Assembly (NCBI GenBank): GCA_947626915.1
Contig: CANQUA010000005.1
Span: 1-64,000 of the forward strand
From: an uncultured Lachnospiraceae bacterium
GTDB lineage: Bacteria; Bacillota; Clostridia; Lachnospirales; Lachnospiraceae
Length of the DNA stretch: 64,000 bases
Direction of reading: 5' to 3'
This document shows positions 19,858 through 27,774 of this stretch, piece after piece. Both the position numbers and the translations under genes were made by a program. Each line of letters starts with the position of its first letter. Within the stretch, counting starts at the first letter, position 1. The notes beneath the pieces were generated by a model. It had not been told where the DNA came from. It did not search any database and worked only from the letters and a program-made list of their open reading frames with translations.

Positions 19858-19965
19858 GCGGAGAGTATTTAAGGAGCGGCTGTAGGCTGCATAAGCGGAG
19901 AGCGTTTAAGTAATGGCTGCAGGCCGCGTAAGCGGAGTGCGTTTAAGGAACGGCCCGCGGCGGCC
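19855..19965 (+). repeat. 37-bp degenerate tandem repeat, 3 units
   Basis: TAAGCGGAGAGTATTTAAGGAGCGGCTGTAGGCTGCA / TAAGCGGAGAGCGTTTAAGTAATGGCTGCAGGCCGCG / TAAGCGGAGTGCGTTTAAGGAACGGCCCGCGGCGGCC; first unit starts at the stop codon of the HD gene. Confidence 0.85.
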
Positions 19966-20019
19966 TGCGGCATCCGCATCCGGAAAGAGCGCCGCCGCGT
20001 TTTTGGAATTATACCGGGG

Positions 20020-20075
20020 GACATGCGCCTGCGCGGGAGGTCTTCGCGCGGGGATGTCCTTTTGTCTTGTAAAGG
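20020..20075 (+). terminator. Terminator-like hairpin upstream of the aspartate kinase
   Basis: GGACAT...ATGTCC stem enclosing GCGC-rich arms, followed by TTTTGT. Confidence 0.5.
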
Positions 20076-20096
20076 ATGAATTTCGCAGTTATTTGC

Positions 20097-20125
20097 TTGA
20101 CAGATATTCTCTGCTGGGTTATGAT
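20097..20125 (+). promoter_or_regulatory. Sigma-A type promoter for the aspartate kinase
   Basis: TTGACA, 17-nt spacer, TATGAT. Confidence 0.7.
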
Positions 20126-20178
20126 TTTGTGAGCATGCGCGTCTTGACATCAAACGACAGAAAGAGGAAACGGAGATT

Positions 20179-21498
20179 ATGAAAAAGGTAGTGAAGTTTG
20201 GCGGAAGTTCTCTGGCCAACGCGAAGCAGTTTAAAAAGGCGGCGGATATTGTCCGTGCGGAGAAATCCAGGAAATATGTGGTTCCGTCCGCGCCCGGCAA
20301 ACGGAACGATAAGGATGAAAAAGTGACGGATCTGCTGTACCAGTGCTACGACCTGGCGGCGGAGGGCGGCGCTTACAATAAGATCTTTACGAAAATCAAG
20401 GAACGTTTTACCGAGATTGTCAATGGACTGGAGCTGAATTTAAATCTGGCTTATGAATTTGACCGGATTGAGGAAAACTTCAGGAAAAAGGCGGGGCGGG
20501 ATTATGCCGCGTCCCGGGGCGAATATCTGAACGGCCTGATTATGGCCGAATATCTGGGATATACGTTTATTGACGCCGCGGAGGTGATCTCTTTTGACGA
20601 AAACGGCGTGTTTGACAGCGAGAAAACCAACGATGAACTGCATGAGCGGCTGGAGCATGAGGAGCGTGCGGTGATCCCCGGGTTTTACGGCGCGATGCCG
20701 GACGGCCGGGTGAAAACGTTTTCCAGGGGCGGCTCGGACATCACAGGTTCGATCGTCGCCCGGGCGGTCCATGCGGATCTCTATGAGAACTGGACGGACG
20801 TTTCCGGCGTCCTGGTGGCGGATCCCCATATTGTGCCCAATCCGCAGGTGATCGACGCCATTACCTACAGCGAGCTGCGGGAGCTGTCCTATATGGGCGC
20901 CAGCGTGCTTCATGAGGAATCGATCTTCCCGGTCCGCAAGGAGGGCATCCCCATCCACATCCGCAATACCAACCGGCCGAAAGACCGGGGCACCCTGATC
21001 GTGGAGAGCACCTGCCGCAAGCCCCGGTATGTGATCACAGGCATCGCGGGGAAGCGGGGCTTCTGCTCGGTGACGGTGGAGAAGGCCATGATGAACGCGG
21101 AGGTGGGCTTCTGCCGGAAGGTGCTGTCTGTGTTTGAAAAATACGGCATTTCCATCGAGCATATGCCCTCCGGGATTGACACCATGACGATCTTCGTCCA
21201 TCAGTCGGATTTTGAGGAGTACGAGCAGTCGGTGATCGCCGGTATCCATCGGGAGGTCAATCCGGATTTTGTGGAAATGGAGGCGGACCTGGCGCTGATT
21301 GCCGTGGTGGGGCGCGGCATGAAAGCGGCCAGAGGCACTGCGGGCCGGATCTTTTCCGCATTGGCCCACGCCAGGATCAATGTGAAGATGATCGATCAGG
21401 GTTCCAGCGAGCGCAACATCATCATCGGCGTGAAAGACGCGGATTTCGAGGCGGCGATCAAGGCCATTTACGATATTTTTGTGACGGTGGAACTGTAA
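20179..21498 (+). CDS. lysC: Aspartate kinase
   Basis: MKKVVKFGGSSLANAKQFKKAADIV; FSRGGSDITGSIVARAV; C-terminal ACT domains. Confidence 0.92.
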   Translation: MKKVVKFGGSSLANAKQFKKAADIVRAEKSRKYVVPSAPGKRNDKDEKVTDLLYQCYDLAAEGGAYNKIFTKIKERFTEIVNGLELNLNLAYEFDRIEENFRKKAGRDYAASRGEYLNGLIMAEYLGYTFIDAAEVISFDENGVFDSEKTNDELHERLEHEERAVIPGFYGAMPDGRVKTFSRGGSDITGSIVARAVHADLYENWTDVSGVLVADPHIVPNPQVIDAITYSELRELSYMGASVLHEESIFPVRKEGIPIHIRNTNRPKDRGTLIVESTCRKPRYVITGIAGKRGFCSVTVEKAMMNAEVGFCRKVLSVFEKYGISIEHMPSGIDTMTIFVHQSDFEEYEQSVIAGIHREVNPDFVEMEADLALIAVVGRGMKAARGTAGRIFSALAHARINVKMIDQGSSERNIIIGVKDADFEAAIKAIYDIFVTVEL

Positions 21499-21755
21499 TC
21501 TGTCAGGAAACGGGAGTTATGTAATTGGCATCATGCTATCCGGAGCCGATCAGGCCGTTCAGGCGCAGGAAGCAAATTTACAGTTTGCCGCCCGGTTGAT
21601 ATCATATTACGGCCGCAGCGATGGTGCAGAAAAGGAAGCAGCCAGAGAAGCCGGGTGCGGCGTATCTTCATTTTCAGTCAGGCCGCATGACGGAAGCGCG
21701 GGAATTCCGTCCGGCGGTTCGCAGCGGGACGGCAGCAGGAAAGCGAGGGAAAAGG

Positions 21756-23087
21756 ATGGGACATCTGACGACACGGGACGCGTATCGGAATCTGAGCGAC
21801 CGGATCAACTGGTTCACCCAGGGGGCTCCGAAATCCGAGACGCTTTATAAGATCCTGGAGGTGCTTTTTTCGGAAAAGGAGGCCAAATGGATGGCCCTTT
21901 TGCCGGTGCGCCCCTTTACGCTGAAGCGGGCGGCCAAGGTTTGGAACACAACGGAGGCGAAAGCGGAGAAGGTTCTGGACCATCTCTGCGACAAGGCGCT
22001 TCTGGTGGATTCCTGGCACAACGGCGAGCGGAAATTCGTGATGCCGCCGCCCATGGCCGGGTTTATCGAGTTTGCCCTCATGCGCACCCGCGGCGACATT
22101 GACCAGAAATATTTAAGTGAGCTGTACTATCAGTATATGAACGTGGAGGAGGACTTCATCAAGGACCTCTTTTTCGTGACGGAGACCAAGCTGGGCCGCG
22201 TGTTTGTCCAGGAGCCGGTCCTGACCAACGACAAGACCAACCACATCCTGGATTACGAGAGGGCGACCCATATCGTGGAGGAGGCGGAATATATCGGTCT
22301 GGGGCTGTGCTATTGCCGCCACCGCATGTACCACGCGGGCCATCCCTGCGAGATCGACGCCCCCTGGGACGTGTGCATGACTTTCGACAATGTGGCCCGG
22401 TCCCTGGCGGAGCACGGGGATTACTGCCGCATGATCTCCAAAGAGGAGGCCAAAGACGCCCTGGAGCGTTCCTACGCCGCCAATCTGGTGCAGATCGGCG
22501 AGAATGTCCGGGAACATCCGGCTTTCATCTGCAACTGCTGCGGCTGCTGCTGCGAAGCGCTGCAGGCGGCCCGCAAATTCAGTCCCATGCAGCCGGTGGC
22601 TACGACCAATTATATCCCGGAACCGGCCGCGGACAAATGCGTCGGCTGCGGCAAGTGCGCCAAGGTGTGCCCGATCCTGGCGATTTCCCTGGAACCCGAC
22701 GAGCACGGGAAAAAGAAGGCCGTGATCAATAAAGAGATCTGCTTAGGCTGCGGCGTCTGCGCCAGGAACTGCGCGGTGAAAGCCATTGAGATGAAGCGCC
22801 GGCCCATCCAGGTGATCACGCCGGTCAACAGCACCCATCGTTTTGTGCTGCAGGCGATCGAAAAAGGGACGCTGCAGAATCTGATCTTCGATAACGAGGC
22901 GTTCGCCAATCACCGGGCCATGGCCGCCGTGTTCGGAACGATTCTGAAGCTGCCGCCGATGAAGCAGGCGCTGGCCAGCAAGCAGCTGAAATCCATTTAT
23001 CTGGACCGGATCCTGACGGTTTATCAGAACCGGGCCCAGAAGGAAATGGACCGGAGAATCGCGCGGAAAACGGCGGAGGATTCATAA
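21756..23087 (+). CDS. 4Fe-4S binding protein with N-terminal winged-helix-like region
   Basis: CNCCGCCCEAL cluster plus two ferredoxin motifs (CVGCGKCAKVCP, CLGCGVCARNCA). Start moved to the ATG after the AAAGGA SD. Confidence 0.85.
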   Translation: MGHLTTRDAYRNLSDRINWFTQGAPKSETLYKILEVLFSEKEAKWMALLPVRPFTLKRAAKVWNTTEAKAEKVLDHLCDKALLVDSWHNGERKFVMPPPMAGFIEFALMRTRGDIDQKYLSELYYQYMNVEEDFIKDLFFVTETKLGRVFVQEPVLTNDKTNHILDYERATHIVEEAEYIGLGLCYCRHRMYHAGHPCEIDAPWDVCMTFDNVARSLAEHGDYCRMISKEEAKDALERSYAANLVQIGENVREHPAFICNCCGCCCEALQAARKFSPMQPVATTNYIPEPAADKCVGCGKCAKVCPILAISLEPDEHGKKKAVINKEICLGCGVCARNCAVKAIEMKRRPIQVITPVNSTHRFVLQAIEKGTLQNLIFDNEAFANHRAMAAVFGTILKLPPMKQALASKQLKSIYLDRILTVYQNRAQKEMDRRIARKTAEDS

Positions 23088-23261
23088 AGAGTACAACGGT
23101 ATTTGTTGTAGGGAAGCATACAGCAAACAACGCCTGTTTCTGAACGGACCGGTGGGAGGCGCGAAGGCGGGAGGAGGGCGTAAACGGTCCCGGAAGCCTG
23201 CGGAAAGCGGAGCAAGCCCGGTTTTGAAGAGATTTACGGACCGGTCCGGAGTCTGAAAGAA

Positions 23262-23363
23262 AAGAGAAAATAAACACACGCGCCGTCGTGGTGAAGGCTT
23301 ACTCCAGCGCCGTGGTGGCAGGAGCGGCCTGACAGAGAAGAGAAAATAAACACACGCGCCGTC
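23262..23363 (+). repeat. 26-bp direct repeat (23262-23287 and 23338-23363)
   Basis: AAGAGAAAATAAACACACGCGCCGTC identical at a 76-nt offset. Confidence 0.9.
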
Positions 23364-23386
23364 CCTGCCGACTGCGCGTGTTTTTG
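23350..23386 (+). terminator. Intrinsic terminator
   Basis: ACACGCGC-cgtccctgccgact-GCGCGTGTTTTTG. Confidence 0.75.
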
Positions 23387-23408
23387 AATGGTTTATGGAA
23401 CAAAACGC

Positions 23409-23448
23409 AAAAATCCGAACACTGACAACTGCCAATGTCCGGATTTTT
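23409..23448 (-). terminator. Terminator of the tRNA-Ala gene
   Basis: AAAAATCCG...CGGATTTTT inverted repeat immediately downstream of the minus-strand tRNA. Confidence 0.7.
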
Positions 23449-23458
23449 CCGATTCATA

Positions 23459-23531
23459 TGGAGACGAAGGGATTCGAACCCTCGACCTCTCGGATGCGAA
23501 CCGAACGCTCTCCCAGCTGAGCTACGCCCCC
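23459..23531 (-). tRNA. tRNA-Ala (anticodon CGC)
   Basis: Reverse complement GGGGGCGTAGCTCAGCTGGGAGAGCGTTCGGTTCGCATCCGAGAGGTCGAGGGTTCGAATCCCTTCGTCTCCA folds as a cloverleaf. Anticodon loop TTCGCAT; G3:U70 alanine identity pair present; CCA not encoded. Confidence 0.95.
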
Positions 23532-23769
23532 GTGTTTCAACAGATCAAAACGAATCTGTCCGGCTGCCGGCGGGGCCTTTTCCGCCGATGCTCTTTATTA
23601 TAACATGAGTTTTGAAAAATGCAACTGTTTTTTTATTGAGTTTTGATGTTTTTTTGCATTTTGGGAGAATTTTTTCTAATACATAGGCTTGAAACAAAAG
23701 GAAAAAGCAATTATAATAAAGACAACATATTTTTGTGCAAATCTACCATAATGAAAAAGGAGGTAACGT

Positions 23770-25275
23770 ATGCTGGAAAAGATCGATTTATCGAAGAAGG
23801 TGGACAAGGAGACCTACAAACAGGTGACGGAGGCCGAGAGCGAGCGGCTGGGGAAGCTGCAGCGCGACTGCAAAGCGGCCGGGATCCCGGTGATGATCGT
23901 GTTTGAAGGGCTGGGAGCGGCCGGAAAGGGCGTGCAGATCAACCGCCTGATCCAGGCGCTGGATCCCAGAGGGTTCTCTGTCTACGCGACGAATTCTTCC
24001 AACGAGGAAGCCAGGCTGCGTCCGTTCCTGTGGCAGTTCTGGACCAAGACGCCGGCCAAAGGGCGGATCGAGATCTTCGACTGCAGCTGGTATAAAGCCG
24101 TGACGGAAGACCGGTTTGACGGCATCACGAAAGAGAAGGATGTGCCGGGCGCCTATCAGGATATTCTGTCGTTTGAAAAACAGCTGACCGACGACGGCAC
24201 CGTGATTATCAAGCTGTTCCTGCATATCTCGAAAGGCGAGCAGAAAAAGCGTTTTAAGAAGCTGGAAAACGCCAAAGAGACCGCGTGGAGGGTCACGAAG
24301 CAGGACTGGAAGAGAAATAAGGATTACGATAAATTCTTAAAGATTACAGAAGAAATGCTGGAGAATACGGAGACGGAGTACGCTCCCTGGACGATCATCG
24401 AGGCGACGGACAAAGATTACGCCGCGATGAAGATCCTTACCACGGTCACGGAGCGCCTGGCGTACGAGCTGGCCCGCCGCAAGGAGATCGTGCAGGAGAA
24501 GCCGGAGAAGACCGTCGCGAGACCTGCCGAGCGGTTCCAGAACGGCGTATTGTCCGGTGTGGATCTGACGAAATCCCTGACCAGGGAAGAATATAAAAAG
24601 GAACTGGACAAGCTGCAGAAAAAGCTGGAGACGCTCCACAGCGAGCTGTACCGCCTGCGCATCCCGGTGGTGCTGGGCTTTGAGGGCTGGGACGCCGGCG
24701 GCAAGGGCGGCGCGATCAAGCGTCTGACCAGCCGGCTGGATCCCAGAGGCTATCAGGTGAATCCGACCTCCGCGGCCAACGATATCGAGAAGGTCCATCA
24801 TTATCTGTGGCGTTTCTGGAACAATATGCCCAAGGGCGGCCATATCGCCATCTTCGACCGGACCTGGTACGGGCGCGTCATGGTGGAGCGCATCGAGGGC
24901 TTCTGTACCGAGGCGGAGTGGAAGCGGGCCTACCAGGAGATCAATGAGATGGAATCCCATATGGCGAATTTCGGCGCAGTCGTCCTGAAATTCTGGCTCC
25001 ACATCGACAAGGACGAGCAGGAGCGGCGCTTTAAAGAGCGTATGGAGAATCCGGCCAAGCAGTGGAAGATCACCGACGAGGACTGGCGCAACCGTGAAAA
25101 ATGGGATCAGTACGAGGCGGCGGTGGATGAGATGCTGGTGCGCACCTCCACGACCTATGCGCCGTGGATCGTGGTTGAGGGCAACGACAAGCTGTACGCC
25201 CGCGTGAAGGTGCTGCGGACGGTTGTGGACGCGCTGGAGAAAAAGATCGCCGAGGTCTCCGCGAAAGAATCCTGA
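23770..25275 (+). CDS. pap: Tandem-domain PPK2 family polyphosphate:AMP phosphotransferase
   Basis: Two PPK2 domains: VFEGLGAAGKGVQINRLIQALDPRG...IFDCSWY and GFEGWDAGGKGGAIKRLTSRLDPRGY...IFDRTWYGRVMVERIEGF. Confidence 0.92.
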   Translation: MLEKIDLSKKVDKETYKQVTEAESERLGKLQRDCKAAGIPVMIVFEGLGAAGKGVQINRLIQALDPRGFSVYATNSSNEEARLRPFLWQFWTKTPAKGRIEIFDCSWYKAVTEDRFDGITKEKDVPGAYQDILSFEKQLTDDGTVIIKLFLHISKGEQKKRFKKLENAKETAWRVTKQDWKRNKDYDKFLKITEEMLENTETEYAPWTIIEATDKDYAAMKILTTVTERLAYELARRKEIVQEKPEKTVARPAERFQNGVLSGVDLTKSLTREEYKKELDKLQKKLETLHSELYRLRIPVVLGFEGWDAGGKGGAIKRLTSRLDPRGYQVNPTSAANDIEKVHHYLWRFWNNMPKGGHIAIFDRTWYGRVMVERIEGFCTEAEWKRAYQEINEMESHMANFGAVVLKFWLHIDKDEQERRFKERMENPAKQWKITDEDWRNREKWDQYEAAVDEMLVRTSTTYAPWIVVEGNDKLYARVKVLRTVVDALEKKIAEVSAKES

Positions 25276-25362
25276 GATTTTTCGGCGCAGGACGGCGGAT
25301 CGAAAACGGTCCCTGTCCGGACAGCAGGAAGAAACGGCGATACAGAAAAGGAGGGCTGCGGT

Positions 25363-25728
25363 ATGCAGGATGCGGTAAAAGAATTAAACATGCATGTGCT
25401 GCATGTGGGAATTAACGCAAAGGACGATGAACAGGCCAGAGGATGGGCGCAGGAGTTTCTGGAGTCCTTCGGGCTTCCGGCGAAAGAAGGGGCTAACTCC
25501 ATTTTTTCCGCCGATCTTGTGGAGATCATGAAAGGCTGCGGCAGAGGGACGGTCGGACATATTGCCATCGGCGTCAACGACTGTGAAAAGGCCGTCGAGT
25601 ATTTCGCTTCGCGGGGCGTCCGTACGATCCCGGAGACGATCAGGACGGACGAGGACGGCAGGATCAAATTCGTCTATCTGGATAAGGAGATCGCCGGTTT
25701 CATGGTTCATTTGAATCTGGTCAAATAA
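25363..25728 (+). CDS. VOC family protein
   Basis: HVLHVGINAKDDEQARGWAQEFLESFG...GHIAIGVNDCEKAVEYFASRGV...KFVYLDKEIAGFMVHL. Confidence 0.75.
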   Translation: MQDAVKELNMHVLHVGINAKDDEQARGWAQEFLESFGLPAKEGANSIFSADLVEIMKGCGRGTVGHIAIGVNDCEKAVEYFASRGVRTIPETIRTDEDGRIKFVYLDKEIAGFMVHLNLVK

Positions 25729-25729
25729 T

Positions 25730-26971
25730 ATGAGCAAGGTATTGATCGCAGGCGGCGGCGCCGCCGGTATGGCGGCGGCCATCGCGGCTGCGGGCTGCGG
25801 ACATGAGGTCCATGTATTTGAGAAAAATGAAAAGACAGGGAAGAAGCTTTATATCACCGGCAAGGGCCGCTGCAATGTGACCAACGCCTGCGATCAGGAG
25901 ACCCTGATGAAACATGTAGTATCCAATCCCCGATTCCTCTACAGCAGTTTTTCCGGTTTCACCAATCAGGATATGATGGAACTGCTGGAGAGGAACGGCT
26001 GTCCGCTGAAGATCGAACGGGGGGACCGGGTATTTCCGGTCTCGGATAAGTCTTCCGATGTGATCCGCGCCCTGGTCCGTCAGATGAGGGATCTGGGCGT
26101 ACATGTGCGTCTGGGGACGAAAGTGACGGGGATCCGGTTGGAGGACGGCGTTTGCCGCGGGCTTTATCTGGACTCCGGCAAATCGTTTGCGGAGGGCGAC
26201 GCGGTGATTGTGGCGACGGGAGGGCTTTCCTATGCGTCCACAGGTTCCGACGGAGACGGGTACCGGTTCGCGAAAGACTGCGGGCATACGGTGACGGAGC
26301 TTCTGCCGTCTCTGGTGCCTCTCAATGTGAAGGAACCGGAGGTGAAGGAGCTGCGGGGGCTTTCGCTGAAAAATGTGGAAGCGCTGGTGACGGATGGGAA
26401 AAACGTGCTTTTCCGGGATTTCGGAGAACTTCTGTTTACCCATTTCGGCGTCAGCGGGCCGCTGATCCTAAGCGCCAGCAGTTATGCCGCGAAGAGTTTA
26501 AAGAAACATGCGCTGACCCTGTCGATCGATCTGAAGCCTGCGCTGAACGCTTTGCAGCTGGATGAACGGGTGCTCCGGGATTTCGCGGAATTTTCCGGAA
26601 AGCAGTTCAAAAATGCTTTGGGCAAGCTGTATCCGGCGAAGCTGATTCCGGTGATGGTCGCCCGCAGCGGCATCGATCCGGAAAAACCGGTGCATGAGAT
26701 TACAAAAGAGGAGCGGCAGCGGCTGGTGAGGCTGACAAAGGGGCTTACCTGGACGCTGACGGGGCTCAGGGGATTTGAGGAAGCCGTCATTACCCAGGGC
26801 GGCGTATCGGTCAAAGAGATTACTCCGGCTACGATGGAGTCAAAGAAGGTAAAAGGGCTTTATTTTGCGGGGGAAGTGCTGGATCTGGATGCAGTGACCG
26901 GCGGCTTCAACCTGCAGATCGCCTGGTCTACCGGATGGGCGGCCGGCAGTCATATACCGTGGAGTTCATAA
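25730..26971 (+). CDS. HI0933/BaiN-like NAD(P)/FAD-dependent flavoprotein
   Basis: VLIAGGGAAGMAAAIAAA; GKGRCNVTNAC; TGGLSYASTGSDGDGYRFAK; TQGGVSVKEI; DAVTGGFNLQIAWSTGWAAG. Confidence 0.92.
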   Translation: MSKVLIAGGGAAGMAAAIAAAGCGHEVHVFEKNEKTGKKLYITGKGRCNVTNACDQETLMKHVVSNPRFLYSSFSGFTNQDMMELLERNGCPLKIERGDRVFPVSDKSSDVIRALVRQMRDLGVHVRLGTKVTGIRLEDGVCRGLYLDSGKSFAEGDAVIVATGGLSYASTGSDGDGYRFAKDCGHTVTELLPSLVPLNVKEPEVKELRGLSLKNVEALVTDGKNVLFRDFGELLFTHFGVSGPLILSASSYAAKSLKKHALTLSIDLKPALNALQLDERVLRDFAEFSGKQFKNALGKLYPAKLIPVMVARSGIDPEKPVHEITKEERQRLVRLTKGLTWTLTGLRGFEEAVITQGGVSVKEITPATMESKKVKGLYFAGEVLDLDAVTGGFNLQIAWSTGWAAGSHIPWSS

Positions 26972-27069
26972 AGAACGCGGCGGGGGGGAAATCTGAGGGG
27001 GGATTATTAAAGAGGAGCCATATCCGGGGGAGAATTCGGGAAATACATAACAGCGAGGAGAGCGAAAGA

Positions 27070-27774
27070 ATGTCTGCAACTTATAATATTGCCATCGACG
27101 GGCCGGCGGGGGCCGGCAAGAGCACCATCGCCAGGGGACTGGCGGACCGGCTGGGATTTATTTATGTGGATACCGGGGCCATGTACCGTGCCATGGGACT
27201 CTATTTTCACCGGCAGGGGATCCGGATGGAGGATGAAGACGCGGTCGCCGGGGCCTGCGGAGAGATCGAGATTTCGCTCCGTTACCGGGATGGGCTGCAG
27301 AGGGTGATCCTGAACGGGGAGGATGTATCGGAACTGATCCGCACGGAGGAGGTAGGCCGTCTGGCGTCCGCCTGTTCCGTTTATGCTTCCGTCCGGCAGA
27401 AGCTTCTGAGCCTGCAGCAGGATCTGGCGGCTTCCGCCAATGTGATCATGGATGGGCGCGATATCGGGACCTGCGTGCTTCCGGGCGCGCAGACCAAGAT
27501 CTATCTGACTGCTTCCGTGGAAGTCCGCGCCGGACGCCGCTTTCGGGAACTTATGGCTAAGGGAAAATCCAGTGATTTGGAAGAGATTAAAAAAGAAATA
27601 AGGGAGAGAGACGATCGGGACATGCACAGGGAAATCGCTCCGCTTAAGCAGGCGGAAGACGCCGTGCTGGTGGACAGTTCCGATTTGAGTGCCGAACAGG
27701 TGATGGAACGGATCATTGCCATTGCCATGGAGCGGGGACTTGCGCAGGCACCGGGAGTAACATGTGAAGGATGA
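27070..27774 (+). CDS. cmk: Cytidylate kinase
   Basis: NIAIDGPAGAGKSTIARGLADRLGFIYVDTGAMYRA; MDGRDIGTCVLPGAQTKIYLTAS. Start corrected to 27070. Confidence 0.95.
   Translation: MSATYNIAIDGPAGAGKSTIARGLADRLGFIYVDTGAMYRAMGLYFHRQGIRMEDEDAVAGACGEIEISLRYRDGLQRVILNGEDVSELIRTEEVGRLASACSVYASVRQKLLSLQQDLAASANVIMDGRDIGTCVLPGAQTKIYLTASVEVRAGRRFRELMAKGKSSDLEEIKKEIRERDDRDMHREIAPLKQAEDAVLVDSSDLSAEQVMERIIAIAMERGLAQAPGVTCEG

Noticed and set aside
20126-20178. Lysine riboswitch upstream of aspartate kinase
   Set aside because: The predicted promoter leaves only about 50 nt of leader, too short for an L-box.
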